From assembly GCF_001224225.1 (NCBI RefSeq), contig NZ_CUEE01000009.1, positions 1-64,000 on the forward strand: 64,000 bases of DNA, in the 5' to 3' direction. Shown one piece after another: positions 1-9,031 of the stretch (position 1 is its first letter; every line of letters begins with the position of its first letter). Source of the DNA: Staphylococcus borealis. GTDB lineage: Bacteria > Bacillota > Bacilli > Staphylococcales > Staphylococcaceae. Under the pieces are notes generated by a model. The model did not search any database. It saw nothing but the letters and a program-made list of their open reading frames with translations, and was not told where the DNA came from. The position numbers were made by a program, and so were the translations under genes.

Positions 1-11
1 TAGAATTTCTT

Positions 12-35
12 ACATAAGTGCGCTAGCACTTATGT
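12..35. repeat. Perfect inverted repeat in IS leader
   Basis: Arms ACATAAGTGC and GCACTTATGT flank a GCTA loop. It lies about 140 bp upstream of the transposase fragment and is probably part of the IS leader or its end. There is no T-run, so it does not look like a terminator. Confidence 0.5.
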
Positions 36-171
36 TCATTAATAATCAACGTAAGAGTCTCGCCAAAATACTTTGTATTTATATGTAATTTTACATTGTA
101 ATACGTTAAAAAAATAAAGCACTTTCGTATAATTTAATAAACATCACTAAACTAAATTAACGAGGTGCCTT

Positions 172-351
172 ATGTATAAAAACTATAACATGACTCAACT
201 TACACTACCAATGAAAACTTCAGTTCTTATCCCCACAAATGATATTTCACGACATGTAAATGATATTGTTGAAACAATTCCTGACAATGAATTCGACGAA
301 TTCAGACATCACCGTGGTGCGACATCATATCATCCAAAATTATTTCAATAG
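172..351 (+). pseudogene. Truncated IS1182-family transposase (N-terminal 56 residues)
   Basis: The 59-codon frame starts at an ATG behind an AGGTG-type ribosome site. It reads as the conserved N-terminus of IS1182/IS1272 transposases: MTQLTLPM near residue 7, then DEFRHHRGATSYHPK around residues 42-56. Family members are around 500 residues or longer, so nearly all of the protein, including the DDE catalytic domain, is missing. The last three residues and the stop codon come from the adjoining stem-loop sequence (ATTATTTCAATAG). The fragment cannot transpose. The family is recognised from memory, not by search. Confidence 0.75.
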
Positions 352-406
352 AAATTGTCTTTATTCACTTATCCAAGAACTTTATATCCCAGACTGTTTT
401 TATGAT

Positions 407-895
407 TTATTTATTTATATCTAATAAGGCATACTGTTGAATCAACTTCTTATGTTGAGGATATAAATGCATTAACGTCTCTTGTGTAAACAATTCAAAG
501 TGATTAAATTCAAATGCTGGTTGACACATACAACCTACCAAACTGTATCCTTCTCTGTCTATTAAACTTGAAGCAAAAATTGTATCTTTAGGTACCTTAT
601 ACTGAAGTACTTGTCCTTCTTCAATTGCAGGTCCTAATTGAACACTTTCATAGTCGCCATCAGGTGTAATCATATGAATCGTTAATGATTCACCTGCATG
701 GTAGTACCATACTTCATCTGCATCGATCCGATGAAAATGAGAAATATCACCTGTCTTCAGTAAGAAATAAATACTACTAAAAGGCGCACGTTGTGTTTCA
801 TCCGTTGATTCTCGAATGGTTTCCTTGAAATAACCACCTTCTGGATGAGGCGTAAGATCAAGTTGTTTAATCCAATCATCTGCGTGTTTTTTCAT
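407..895 (-). CDS. Cupin-superfamily protein (DUF985/cupin_5 type)
   Basis: This is a 162-residue soluble protein of the DUF985 (cupin_5) family, a single beta-barrel with no assigned reaction. Visible family features are the opening HPEGGYFKET stretch (residues 17-26), FHRIDADEVWYYHAG (about 53-67) carrying the His/Glu residues that would line the cupin pocket, and PDGDY further on. The start ATG overlaps the stop codon of the upstream yebC-type gene (TAATG arrangement), so the two are probably translationally coupled in one leftward transcript. Substrate and role are unknown. Length is normal for the family. Confidence 0.8.
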   Translation of the reverse strand: MKKHADDWIKQLDLTPHPEGGYFKETIRESTDETQRAPFSSIYFLLKTGDISHFHRIDADEVWYYHAGESLTIHMITPDGDYESVQLGPAIEEGQVLQYKVPKDTIFASSLIDREGYSLVGCMCQPAFEFNHFELFTQETLMHLYPQHKKLIQQYALLDINK

Positions 896-1611
896 TATTT
901 TAAGTCCACATTGTGGAAGACATTTTGAACATCTTCAAGATCTTCGAGTGCATCAATTAATTTCTCAAATGTTGCTTGGTCATCTTCCGATAATTCAATA
1001 TCAGTTTGTGGTAACATTTCGAATTCAGCAACTTTAAAATCTTCTACGCCTGTTTCACGTAACGCATCTTGAACTTGAGCAAATTGGTCCGGTTCCGCAT
1101 AGACAATTGTAAGATCTCCATCTTCAATAACATCTCTAACATCGACATCTTGTTCCATTAATGCCTCTAAAACGTCATCTGCTGACTTACCTTCAATTCC
1201 GAATGTCGCAGTATGATCAAACATATAAGCGACTGAACCTGATACGCCCATATTACCGCCATTTTTACCGAAAGCTGCTCTAACATCTGAAGCCGTACGG
1301 TTTACATTATTTGTTAAGGCATCTACGATAAGCATTGAACCACTTGGTCCGAACCCTTCATAACGTAAGTGGTCGAAATTTTCATCACCAGCACCTTTAG
1401 CTTTGTCTATAGCTCTATCGATAATATGATTTGGTACTGAATAAGTCTTAGCTCTCTCAAGTACTAATCTTAACGCTTGGTTAGATTCAGGATCTGGCTC
1501 ACCAGATTTAGCTGCTACATAAATTTCTTTACCAAATTTTGCATATATTCTACTTGTATTTTTATCTTTTTGGGCTTTTTTTTCTTTAATATTGTTCCAT
1601 TTACGTCCCAT
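895..1611 (-). CDS. YebC/PmpR-family protein (YeeN type)
   Basis: The 238-residue protein belongs to the YebC/TACO1 family. Members are annotated as transcriptional regulators, but some act in translation by relieving ribosome stalling on proline stretches. The N-terminus [15 protein letters not shown] (residues 2-16) is typical of the Firmicute YeeN branch. The conserved core [19 protein letters not shown] (about 84-102) and the [14 protein letters not shown] stretch are present. The C-terminus is acidic. The ATG is clear, and the gene leads a two-gene unit with the cupin gene. Whether it binds DNA or the ribosome cannot be told from the sequence. Confidence 0.85.
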   Translation of the reverse strand: MGRKWNNIKEKKAQKDKNTSRIYAKFGKEIYVAAKSGEPDPESNQALRLVLERAKTYSVPNHIIDRAIDKAKGAGDENFDHLRYEGFGPSGSMLIVDALTNNVNRTASDVRAAFGKNGGNMGVSGSVAYMFDHTATFGIEGKSADDVLEALMEQDVDVRDVIEDGDLTIVYAEPDQFAQVQDALRETGVEDFKVAEFEMLPQTDIELSEDDQATFEKLIDALEDLEDVQNVFHNVDLK

Positions 1612-1717
1612 AATGTCATCTCGCTTTCATACTCAATAATCCTTATTATATAGCATTAACAAAGCATTGTCTAAAATGGAATCCATTTTATGATGAATCA
1701 AATTAAAAGAAAAAATA

Positions 1718-1738
1718 CTGACAAAACGACTTTGTCAG
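1718..1738 (-). terminator. Terminator of sarX
   Basis: Read leftward, CTGACAAA pairs perfectly with TTTGTCAG across a 5-nt loop and is followed by TATTTTTTC. It sits 24 bp past the sarX stop, and isolates sarX from the yebC-cupin unit. Confidence 0.85.
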
Positions 1739-1761
1739 CACTCTTTGTTTAACATATTAAA

Positions 1762-2121
1762 TTAAATATCTAAAAATTCTTCAACATCATTGAATAAAGC
1801 ATCGAAATTTTTAATATTTTTTTCATCCATGTAGATAAATATTTTTCTTTCATCTTCAGTGGATCGAACCTTACTTAATCTTTCCTTTTCTATAAGTCGT
1901 CGAATTGATACTAACAATTTGGTTCTACTTAACTCCAACTCACTAATTGCTATTTTTAGAAACTTTTGCATTAACATTTGATCATTAGCAATATATTCAT
2001 GAGCAAGTTTTAGTAAAGCTAAATCATTTAATGTCAACTTATATTGTTTATCTATATACTCTGACAATGCTTTATACTGTTTATAGAATTCTAGCAATTT
2101 ATTTAATTTGTCATTATTCAA
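1762..2121 (-). CDS. sarX: SarA-family regulator SarX
   Basis: This is a 119-residue winged-helix regulator of the single-domain SarA branch. In S. aureus, SarX affects agr and the ica/biofilm genes and is itself activated by MgrA and Rbf. The family signature [19 protein letters not shown] (about 66-84) followed by [15 protein letters not shown], the wing with its conserved DER, is intact. The reading frame is open six codons further upstream, but GGAGGTG there is clearly the ribosome site. The start is therefore the TTG at 2121, giving the 119 residues known for SarX. It lies downstream of rbf in the same orientation. The divergence from S. aureus SarX as I remember it is large for this locus. 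Confidence 0.85.
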   Translation of the reverse strand: MNNDKLNKLLEFYKQYKALSEYIDKQYKLTLNDLALLKLAHEYIANDQMLMQKFLKIAISELELSRTKLLVSIRRLIEKERLSKVRSTEDERKIFIYMDEKNIKNFDALFNDVEEFLDI

Positions 2122-2255
2122 TGCTTCTTGCACCTCCAAATATAAGCAGACAACTTAATTACTATTATCCTTTATATTTGTAAGTATGTCCTATAACTTT
2201 GTTTAGAAATTTTTGTCTAATTTACTAATAAAGTTAAATATAGTTGTGCAAAACA

Positions 2256-4418
2256 TTATTTATTATTTCGTGACTCTTTTAGAATTTTAACGACGTATAA
2301 AGCATTGTAATTGAGGTTAATTTGAAGTGGTTCTTTTTTGAAATTGTGTTCTACGAGTTTTAATGTAGGATGAATATGATAATCCATTTTTCTTAAAAAA
2401 CGTTTCGACCATTTATATTTTTTCCTAATATGCTTTGAAATAAGATGATTAATATTGCCGTTGTAGTCATCAATAAGCTGAATCTTGACTAAATACGTAT
2501 CCTTTAACGCGTCATCGTTAAAATCAATAAACACGTCTGTTTGGTCATAATTGACTTGCAATGACTCATTCTCTAACACGCGCCAATCATAGATGAAAAT
2601 CGTATAGTGCGCTTCATCATCAATTAAGATGTAGTTTTCATTAAATAATTTAGGTTTCGTACTAATTTCAAGCAACTGATCCACTATTGTGCCTAAAATG
2701 GATTTAAATCCATTTTCGTCGAATATGTGCAACGCATTAAATTGTCTATTATGATGCTTGAAATCGAAGCCAATGCCATTAAAGTAAGAAGCTGTTCTTA
2801 CAAATGTTTCTATTAATAAAGGTGCGCTATTATTCAAATCATTATATTTACTATTTAAAAATTTATGATTTTCAAAATTTAAAAATATTATCTTCTGATT
2901 CTCTAAATCAATTTGTTTTAGAATTTGTCGGATATTTTGATAGCGTACTATATTTTTAACTAATAAGTGCTCATTTTGTTCAATTAGATATGGCATTTTC
3001 AGTTGCGCATTATCAATATATAAAAATTTAAAATTAATACGTTTGATTTGTGATTCTAGCGTTTTAAACAAGACTGGGTCATTTAACAATTTACTTATTT
3101 CTAAACCGAATGAAAATTGTTGGGTCTTATGCTGTATCTTTAAAATGACGCGATAGATAGATTTTAAATTTAACTCCTCTAAATCAAATACAAGTTCTAA
3201 TTTATGATTACCAGTCGTAGGCAGTTGATGTTCTCTGAAGTAGTCTGCTACATTCTCATAATTTGACTCTAAAAAATCTGTTAACCCTAAATCTTCTAAT
3301 CTAAAGACCACATTTAACCCATTACGAATAATATATTCAAATAAGCGTTGTCTCTCATTCTTAGTCATTTGATCTTTAATATCACGCATATCTACATTAA
3401 GGTAAAACTTCAATGTTGTTTTGCCAAAAGACAATGGTCGCGCAAAATCTTGAAGAAAAAGTAACCTGATTTCTTCAATTGTATTAACTTGAATGACTAA
3501 ATAATATGGATTGACAACCGAACCAACCGTTGAATCTGCATAAATTTTATGTTCATCATGTTGGTTATAATATTGTTGCTTCGTTTTAATCAAATGTCGT
3601 ATATCCTTCAAGCTAGTATCATTCAATGTTTCATAATCCATGTAAATTGTTTTGTTGAATTTATCACAGTATCGGTATTCATTAGGCGTCATGCCGACAT
3701 GATTTTTAAAGGATTTTGAATAACTTGAGGCATTACTAAAACCTACTTTTTCACTTATGAGACTGATTGTATTTTCCGTAGTTAACAACCATTCAAATGA
3801 ATTTGCAATTTTCAGAGTATCGACATAGGTTTTAAAGCCCATATTTAACAATTGGTTAAATTGTGCTGAAAGATTGGATTTAGAAGTGAATAATTGTGAT
3901 GCAATACCAGTTAATGTTATTTTCTTATTAATATTTTGATTAATATATTCTAGTACATCGCTTAACTCTCCGTAATAAGAAAAGTTATATTGATGATTAG
4001 CAATCATCTTTTCAATTGCCCCTTCTTTCCCAATAATATCGACAATAGAAGTGATGTGTGTCGTATCATCAGAAATGGCGTCAACATTTAAAGTGTTTAG
4101 TGCTATATGTAGTAACAAACGTTTGATTGCGCTGGTTGATTTTACTAAATTAGTCGAATATTTATAATTAAAAAATTCAAAACCTCGATCTCTAAACCAG
4201 TCACTAGCGATGTATAGCATCAGTGTTTTTTTATTTTCTATAATTGAAAAAATATCTGTGTTATTGATGACGTAAATATCATTTTCGACGCTAACAGTTT
4301 TAGTAAAGTGCTGAAGTTTAAGTTGACCTTCAATTGGAAACAACAGAATAATACCGTCTTGGCAACGTGTCATTTTGTATTCATGTTTAGTCAATATATG
4401 AACATAGGTATTAGCCAT
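2256..4418 (-). CDS. rbf: AraC-family biofilm regulator Rbf
   Basis: The 720-residue protein is of the size and layout of S. aureus Rbf, which promotes biofilm by acting on sarX/ica regulation. The double helix-turn-helix AraC domain lies at about residues 150-250, with ITLTGIASQLFTSKSNL as the first helix-turn-helix, then ISEKVGFSNASSYSKSFKN and the family ending GMTPNEYR. Unusually for AraC proteins the DNA-binding domain is internal. It is followed by about 450 residues that resemble the TIM-barrel, glycosidase-like C-terminal part of this Staphylococcus subgroup. An N-terminal cupin-like sensing region precedes the helix-turn-helix. The start ATG follows an AGAGGT ribosome site. It is adjacent to its reported target sarX. 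Confidence 0.85.
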   Translation of the reverse strand: MANTYVHILTKHEYKMTRCQDGIILLFPIEGQLKLQHFTKTVSVENDIYVINNTDIFSIIENKKTLMLYIASDWFRDRGFEFFNYKYSTNLVKSTSAIKRLLLHIALNTLNVDAISDDTTHITSIVDIIGKEGAIEKMIANHQYNFSYYGELSDVLEYINQNINKKITLTGIASQLFTSKSNLSAQFNQLLNMGFKTYVDTLKIANSFEWLLTTENTISLISEKVGFSNASSYSKSFKNHVGMTPNEYRYCDKFNKTIYMDYETLNDTSLKDIRHLIKTKQQYYNQHDEHKIYADSTVGSVVNPYYLVIQVNTIEEIRLLFLQDFARPLSFGKTTLKFYLNVDMRDIKDQMTKNERQRLFEYIIRNGLNVVFRLEDLGLTDFLESNYENVADYFREHQLPTTGNHKLELVFDLEELNLKSIYRVILKIQHKTQQFSFGLEISKLLNDPVLFKTLESQIKRINFKFLYIDNAQLKMPYLIEQNEHLLVKNIVRYQNIRQILKQIDLENQKIIFLNFENHKFLNSKYNDLNNSAPLLIETFVRTASYFNGIGFDFKHHNRQFNALHIFDENGFKSILGTIVDQLLEISTKPKLFNENYILIDDEAHYTIFIYDWRVLENESLQVNYDQTDVFIDFNDDALKDTYLVKIQLIDDYNGNINHLISKHIRKKYKWSKRFLRKMDYHIHPTLKLVEHNFKKEPLQINLNYNALYVVKILKESRNNK

Positions 4419-4741
4419 TGATTAACCTCTTTCTTATTCATGATCGTCTTTCTAAATGTTGTACTATTTCTTCTTTTGGTATCTTAGCACTATCACAGTG
4501 ATTAAATGTAAATTTATCACAACACGATAAACAAATCAAAAATACATTTTTTATAAATTAATTACTTTTTATTATTTATTTAAATTATGAATTTGATAAA
4601 AAAGATGCCTCGTTATTGCTCAATAATTCAATCATGTATTTAGTAATGCGATCAATCATACAATTACTAAACAAATTAAAATCATTAAATACAATACGAA
4701 GACATCTCAAATGTATAGTTTCTCATTATATGTGTTTTTAT
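4419..4741. other. Intergenic, 323 bp, rbf promoter region
   Basis: AT-rich spacer holding the upstream region of rbf and the 3' end of the next leftward gene. I see only a weak TTAGTAAT/ATTACTAA inverted repeat near 4640-4675 without a convincing T-run, and no gene. Confidence 0.5.
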
Positions 4742-5401
4742 TTAATTTTTAAAGCGATTTGCAAGTCTTAATACATCTTTTATAATATTTAATAAATTGA
4801 TAAATAGATTAAAACCCATTTCCCGCGGTGAGAAATTCCCTCGTTTCATACGATTGAAATCATACAAGGTATATAGTAAGAATAATATTAGACCTACCAC
4901 TGTGATAACGGTATGATATATCGGATTATTGATGAATATACCAATTAATCCAGCAATAATTAACGCAATTAATGCGACAAATAAATATTTACCAATACTT
5001 GAGGCATCATTGATTATAAAATAGCCCAAAATACCGAAAACAATGAACGCTCCAATTGCCAATAGGACATTTTTATAAAAGACCTCTGGCCCTAAATTTT
5101 GCATATAAGTTGTAAACGTAGCGTATGATAAAAGACCCACAAGTATGGCGTAAATATGCGAAATGATCAACCCATATTTACGTGCCCGTTGAATAAATAA
5201 TGTTGCTAATATTAATACCAATAGTGCTATGGATAAAGGACGTCTCCATTCCATAGGTAAATACTGTCCAAAGTAACATCCAATTCCAAATATAATCCAA
5301 TAATACATAAAATAGAGCCATACTTTACCATAAGCATGTGATTGACCTTTCTCTTGATGCTTCCGATTCACATGTTGTGCATTATTGTACGTCTGAGACA
5401 T
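4742..5401 (-). CDS. BAX inhibitor-1 family membrane protein (YetJ-like)
   Basis: The 219-residue integral membrane protein has a hydrophilic N-terminus of about 25 residues and then seven predicted membrane segments. It belongs to the BI-1/YccA/YetJ family, whose bacterial members are pH-sensitive calcium leak channels gated by a pair of aspartates. Candidate aspartates are visible in LYDFNRMKRG (segment 6 end, about 176-185) and IIKDVLRLANRF (segment 7). The ATG follows an AGGAGAG site. It stands alone between rbf and the wall hydrolase gene. The function in staphylococci is unproven, so the channel role is a family-level inference. Confidence 0.75.
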   Translation of the reverse strand: MSQTYNNAQHVNRKHQEKGQSHAYGKVWLYFMYYWIIFGIGCYFGQYLPMEWRRPLSIALLVLILATLFIQRARKYGLIISHIYAILVGLLSYATFTTYMQNLGPEVFYKNVLLAIGAFIVFGILGYFIINDASSIGKYLFVALIALIIAGLIGIFINNPIYHTVITVVGLILFLLYTLYDFNRMKRGNFSPREMGFNLFINLLNIIKDVLRLANRFKN

Positions 5402-5897
5402 ATTTTAAATCTCTCCTTATTAACTATCCCTTTTTCAATTCGATTGTATCGCATTCTAATTACTTTTCAAAAATAAATCATTTACGATTGATATGTTTTC
5501 TATAATTACATTACTAATAATCATTAATTTAAGTACAAAAAATATACGTTACAATTAAGTTTAATACAACCTTAAAGCCTGTTGTTAAGCCATTTTGAGC
5601 TTAATTCATTTAAATTAGTTGTTCTAACATCTCATCAAAATATTACAATTTACTTAATTTTAAAAATGAAATCCATCAGCAAATGTTAGATGAATCCTCT
5701 CATATCAACGGATTGGACGGTTTTACACAATCAATGACAAATATTAACAATGTTACAAGATAATAACAACGCCCACAGTGTGTCACATTTTTGATAGTAT
5801 GAATACGTGATATATGTGAGTGAATATATAAGGTAATGAATAGTTTAGGAATAAATTAATTAAAAATATAATGAATTTTCTCAAGGAGGACATTTAG
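5402..5897. other. Intergenic, 496 bp, divergent upstream region
   Basis: Shared upstream region of the BI-1 gene (leftward) and the LysM-CHAP gene (rightward). I looked for the WalR pattern TGTWAH-N5-TGTWAH expected for wall-hydrolase genes. Several TTAACA/TTACA half-sites occur near 5710-5760, but none has the required 11-bp spacing. No gene seen. Confidence 0.5.
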
Positions 5898-6716
5898 TTG
5901 AAAAAGTTAGCAGTCGCAGCTTCTGTCGCAACCGGAGCAGTTGCAGTATTATCAAACCATAATGCTGAAGCATCAACACAACATACTGTAAAATCCGGCG
6001 AGTCGCTATGGAGCATCGCTAGTAAATATAATACATCTGTAGATAGTATTAAGAAGAGTAACAACCTTTCTAACAATATGATTTTCCCTGGCCAAGTTAT
6101 TACTATTGGGGGCAGCAGTAATAATGCTAATAATGCCAGTTCAAACGCAACAACTTCTTCATCATATTACACAGTAAAATCTGGCGATTCTTTATATGCA
6201 ATTGCTAGTAAGAATGGTGTATCGGTCAATGCATTAATGAAGGCCAATAACTTATCAGGTTATTTAATAACACCAAATCAACAATTAAAAATACCAAATG
6301 GTTCAGCAAATACACCTACTGAAACAAATCCGAATACAACGAATAACGGTGGCGGAAGTGGCGGTTATGCTAGCCCATCATTCAATCATCAAAACTTATA
6401 TACTGCTGGTCAATGTACATGGTATGTATTCGACCGTCGTGCGCAAGCTGGTAAACCAATTAGTACTTATTGGTCAGATGCTAAATATTGGGCAGGCAAC
6501 GCAGCAGCAGATGGTTACACAGTAGATCATAATGCAACTGTTGGTTCAATTATGCAATCAACTACAGGCTACTATGGCCATGTGGCTTATGTTGAACGTG
6601 TTAATGCAGATGGTAGCATCTTAATTTCAGAAATGAATTATGCTAATGGCCCATATAACACAAATACAAGAACCATTCCTGCATCTGTAGTTTCAAGCTA
6701 CAATTTCATTCACTAA
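5898..6716 (+). CDS. Secreted LysM-CHAP peptidoglycan hydrolase (SsaA-like)
   Basis: The 272-residue exported protein matches the S. aureus SA0620/SsaA-like group of cell-wall amidases/endopeptidases. A signal peptide covers residues 1-25 with cleavage after AEA. Two LysM peptidoglycan-binding repeats follow: HTVKSGESLWSIASKYN at about 29-45 and YTVKSGDSLYAIASKNG at about 92-108. A Ser/Asn/Thr-rich linker leads to a C-terminal CHAP domain (about 160-272). It carries the catalytic Cys in AGQCTWYVF and the His in YYGHVAYVE. The start is a TTG, set by the strong AAGGAGG at 5883-5889. Homologues cleave stem or cross-bridge peptides and usually belong to the WalKR regulon. A strong terminator follows. 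Confidence 0.9.
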   Translation: MKKLAVAASVATGAVAVLSNHNAEASTQHTVKSGESLWSIASKYNTSVDSIKKSNNLSNNMIFPGQVITIGGSSNNANNASSNATTSSSYYTVKSGDSLYAIASKNGVSVNALMKANNLSGYLITPNQQLKIPNGSANTPTETNPNTTNNGGGSGGYASPSFNHQNLYTAGQCTWYVFDRRAQAGKPISTYWSDAKYWAGNAAADGYTVDHNATVGSIMQSTTGYYGHVAYVERVNADGSILISEMNYANGPYNTNTRTIPASVVSSYNFIH

Positions 6717-6796
6717 ATAATATAATATTGCTATCTTGTGGATGGTCACCCTATCATAGAGAACTTCATCAACAAATTCTACAAGCTAAGTAAGCT

Positions 6797-6834
6797 AGGA
6801 GTGGAACAGAGTTTTAAAATTCTGTTCCACTCCT
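6797..6834 (+). terminator. Terminator of the LysM-CHAP gene
   Basis: A 14-bp perfect stem AGGAGTGGAACAGA/TCTGTTCCACTCCT with a 10-nt loop, then TTTTG. With the AAATTCTACAAGCTAAGTAAGC just before it, the sequence is recognisable as a decayed copy of the composite intergenic repeat found elsewhere in the window. Confidence 0.85.
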
Positions 6835-7084
6835 TTTGTGTTCTATAAAAAATACATGGCAACAACACACCATTGTATTAATTTGATTTGACTACCTGTA
6901 ACTTTTATTGAAGTTTCATATTCTATCATAATAAACGCATACTTAGATTAGACTTACTAACTTAATTCATCTAAATGATTTAGCATATAAGTAAGACACT
7001 TTAAAATGAACATTCAGTTAATCAATACTTTAAAGAATGTCTTTATAACCAAATCCCCCTCTCTATCTCAGGACGTATATAAAA
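6835..7084. other. Intergenic spacer between convergent genes
   Basis: About 250 bp of AT-rich DNA between the wall hydrolase terminator and the pit terminator. I see no coding region, RNA or clear signal in it. Confidence 0.5.
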
Positions 7085-7121
7085 AAACTGCCTACAAAGT
7101 CAAAGACTTTATAGGCAGTTT
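7085..7121 (-). terminator. Terminator of the pit operon
   Basis: AAACTGCCTA and TAGGCAGTTT pair, extended inside by AAAGTC/GACTTT. Read leftward it ends in seven or more T residues, 64 bp past the pit stop. Confidence 0.85.
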
Positions 7122-7185
7122 GAAAAGGGTGAGACGACGAATTTAATAAGTATTCTGTCCCATTCCCTAACACTTAATTATTTAA

Positions 7186-8190
7186 TTATAAGAAAATGTT
7201 CATAACTAAGAAAATCAAAGCAGCTAAAATAGCTGAGATTGGTAATGTAATAACCCATGTAATAATCATACGTTGTGCAGTGTTCCATTTAACACCTTTA
7301 GCTCTGTTAGAAGCACCAACACCAAGAATTGATGATGATACAACGTGTGTTGTAGATAATGGGAAGTGTAATGATGATGCTACAAATATTGTTAATGCTG
7401 ATGATAAGTCAGCTGCAGCACCGTTAGCTGGGCGGATTTTCATAATGTTTCCACCTACAGTTTTAATAATCTTCCATCCACCAATGGCAGTACCTAGACC
7501 CATTGCAGTTGCACAGGCAACTTTTACCCATAAAGCTGGTTCAACATTCGATGGATCTTGAATATTGGCTACAATTAAAGCTAATGTAATGATACCCATT
7601 GATTTTTGTGCATCATTCGTACCGTGTGAGAACGATTGTAATGCTGCAGTAAATACTTGGAAGAATCGGAAATTACGATTCGCTCTAGTAAGGTTAGCAT
7701 TTTTAAAGACAATTTTAACAATCGTGTACATAATGAATCCGACACAAAATGCAATAATTGGTGAAATGATTAAAACAATAATAATCTTAGTGAAACCTTG
7801 ATAATGAAGTACACCAAATCCTTGTGCTGCAATCGCTGCACCTGCGATTGAACCTATCAACGCATGAGATGATGAACTTGGTATACCATAATACCATGTT
7901 AATAAGTTCCAAATAATTGCGGCTAATATTGCGGCTAATACAACGACTAACCCATTTTGTAATTTAAATGGATCAACAATATCTTTCGTTATTGTACCGG
8001 CAACACCAGTGAAAGTTAGCGCACCAACAAAGTTCATAATTGCCGCTAAAAAGATAGCAGTTCTAGGCGTTAAGGCACGTGTTGATACTGCTGTAGCAAT
8101 CGCATTGGCTGTATCATGGAAGCCATTGATAAAGTCAAAGATTAAAGAAAATATTACGATAGCTATAGTGATAATTAATACATATTCCAT
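7186..8190 (-). CDS. pit: PiT-family inorganic phosphate transporter
   Basis: The 334-residue membrane protein is a low-affinity metal-phosphate/proton symporter of the PiT family. The family signature GFHDTANAIATAVSTRAL lies at about residues 23-40, and the duplicated SFSHGTNDAQKSMGII at about 187-202. Ten or so hydrophobic segments cover the rest, including the SSSHALIGSIAGAAIA repeat that forms the substrate site. It is encoded 14 bp after a DUF47 partner, the usual pitR-pit arrangement. The motif spacing upstream of the pair suggests response to phosphate limitation or to the wall-stress regulator. Length is normal for the short Firmicute form. Confidence 0.9.
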   Translation of the reverse strand: MEYVLIITIAIVIFSLIFDFINGFHDTANAIATAVSTRALTPRTAIFLAAIMNFVGALTFTGVAGTITKDIVDPFKLQNGLVVVLAAILAAIIWNLLTWYYGIPSSSSHALIGSIAGAAIAAQGFGVLHYQGFTKIIIVLIISPIIAFCVGFIMYTIVKIVFKNANLTRANRNFRFFQVFTAALQSFSHGTNDAQKSMGIITLALIVANIQDPSNVEPALWVKVACATAMGLGTAIGGWKIIKTVGGNIMKIRPANGAAADLSSALTIFVASSLHFPLSTTHVVSSSILGVGASNRAKGVKWNTAQRMIITWVITLPISAILAALIFLVMNIFL

Positions 8191-8204
8191 AAATTAAAAC
8201 TCCC

Positions 8205-8822
8205 TTAGCTATTTTTCATAATAATCGTTTCGAAATTATTTGCCACAACTTGACATTTATCTGCGATTTCTTCCATGCTTTCATAAATATCTTTTATTTT
8301 AATAAGTGTGATTGGATCAGTTTCGCTGTTAAAGATGTGTTTAATAGATTGACGTAAAATGCCATCACAGTTTGTTTCAAATTCTTTAATGTTAATAGAA
8401 TGAATGCGCATGTGTGATAATTTTTTCTCTACTAATAAACCAACAGCTAATTTCATTTCTGCTACTGCTTTTTGAATATTTTCTACGAATTCTGCCATGT
8501 ATTCATCTGTATATTCAATTGAATACATTTCGAACATTGCTGATGTTTCTTCCATAGCGTCTAGCACATCATCAATTGCATTACATAAAGATAGGATATC
8601 TTCACGTTCAATTGGTGTAATAAATGTTTGATTTAAATCCGTAATGACTTGATGCATTAATTCGTCACCATGTGACTCATAAGTCTTGATATTATCAGAA
8701 TAAGCTTTTAAATCTAAGTGCGTATTGAAATCCATTTTCCCGAATTCAACTGCAGCACGGTCCAAGTTAAATACCATTTCCTCTAATTGAACCATGAACT
8801 TATCCTTTTTCTTAGTAAACAT
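8205..8822 (-). CDS. pitR: DUF47/PhoU-like Pit accessory protein
   Basis: This is a 205-residue all-helical protein of the DUF47 (PhoU-like, TIGR00153) family, which accompanies PiT transporters and is thought to modulate their activity. E/DxxxD-type metal-binding repeats are visible, for example CNAIDDVLDAMEETSAM (about 80-95) and YESMEEIADKCQVVAN near the C-terminus. The longer reading frame begins 12 codons earlier, but GGAGG at 8830-8834 places the start at the ATG at 8822. It is the first gene of a two-gene operon with pit, and DNA upstream carries TTTACA repeats at 11-bp spacing. Confidence 0.85.
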   Translation of the reverse strand: MFTKKKDKFMVQLEEMVFNLDRAAVEFGKMDFNTHLDLKAYSDNIKTYESHGDELMHQVITDLNQTFITPIEREDILSLCNAIDDVLDAMEETSAMFEMYSIEYTDEYMAEFVENIQKAVAEMKLAVGLLVEKKLSHMRIHSINIKEFETNCDGILRQSIKHIFNSETDPITLIKIKDIYESMEEIADKCQVVANNFETIIMKNS

Positions 8823-8944
8823 TATAAAGCCTCCATTATAGCGATCGTTTCCAATCACGTTGTAAATTTTTATTATTGTAAGACAACTTTAGATAAAGGA
8901 TACATTTACAATAAGAACTTTTCAAAAGTCTTTTTCAGACTATT

Positions 8945-8961
8945 TGTAAATTTTATGTAAA
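8945..8961 (-). promoter_or_regulatory. Direct repeat TTTACA-N5-TTTACA upstream of pitR-pit
   Basis: On the coding strand two perfect TTTACA hexamers are separated by five bases, 123 bp before the pitR start. This fits the PhoP (PhoPR) box of low-GC Gram-positives, direct repeats on an 11-bp pitch. In the opposite orientation it reads TGTAAA-N5-TGTAAA, which also fits the WalR box, so the regulator cannot be decided from sequence alone. Confidence 0.55.
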
Positions 8962-9031
8962 TATAATGTTTTACTGTTATTCACGTAATACTCCATTACT
9001 GAATTTGTCCCTATTTGAAAATATCACAAAA

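Larger units (their letters stand above)
1..351 (+). mobile_element. IS1182/IS1272-type element remnant, 5' end only
   Basis: The segment holds the start of an IS1182-family transposase with its upstream leader, including a perfect 10-bp inverted repeat at 12-35 (loop GCTA). The coding region stops abruptly at about 338, where sequence identical to the loop and right arm of a chromosomal stem-loop (339-360) begins. No other part of the element is in the window. Elements of the IS1272 branch are known to insert into stem-loops. The junction therefore looks like an old insertion that lost most of the element, together with the left arm of its target. Confidence 0.7.

Noticed and set aside
5700..5770. 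WalR box before the LysM-CHAP gene
   Set aside because: Half-sites TTTACA, TTAACA and TTACA are present but spaced 8, 10 or 12 bp apart, not 11.
5894..6076. Leftward 60-codon frame opposite the LysM-CHAP gene
   Set aside because: It is antisense to a strong coding region, with no ribosome site or family resemblance.
7196..8197. Three rightward frames opposite pit
   Set aside because: They are antisense shadows of a membrane-protein gene with biased codons, and no start signals are present.
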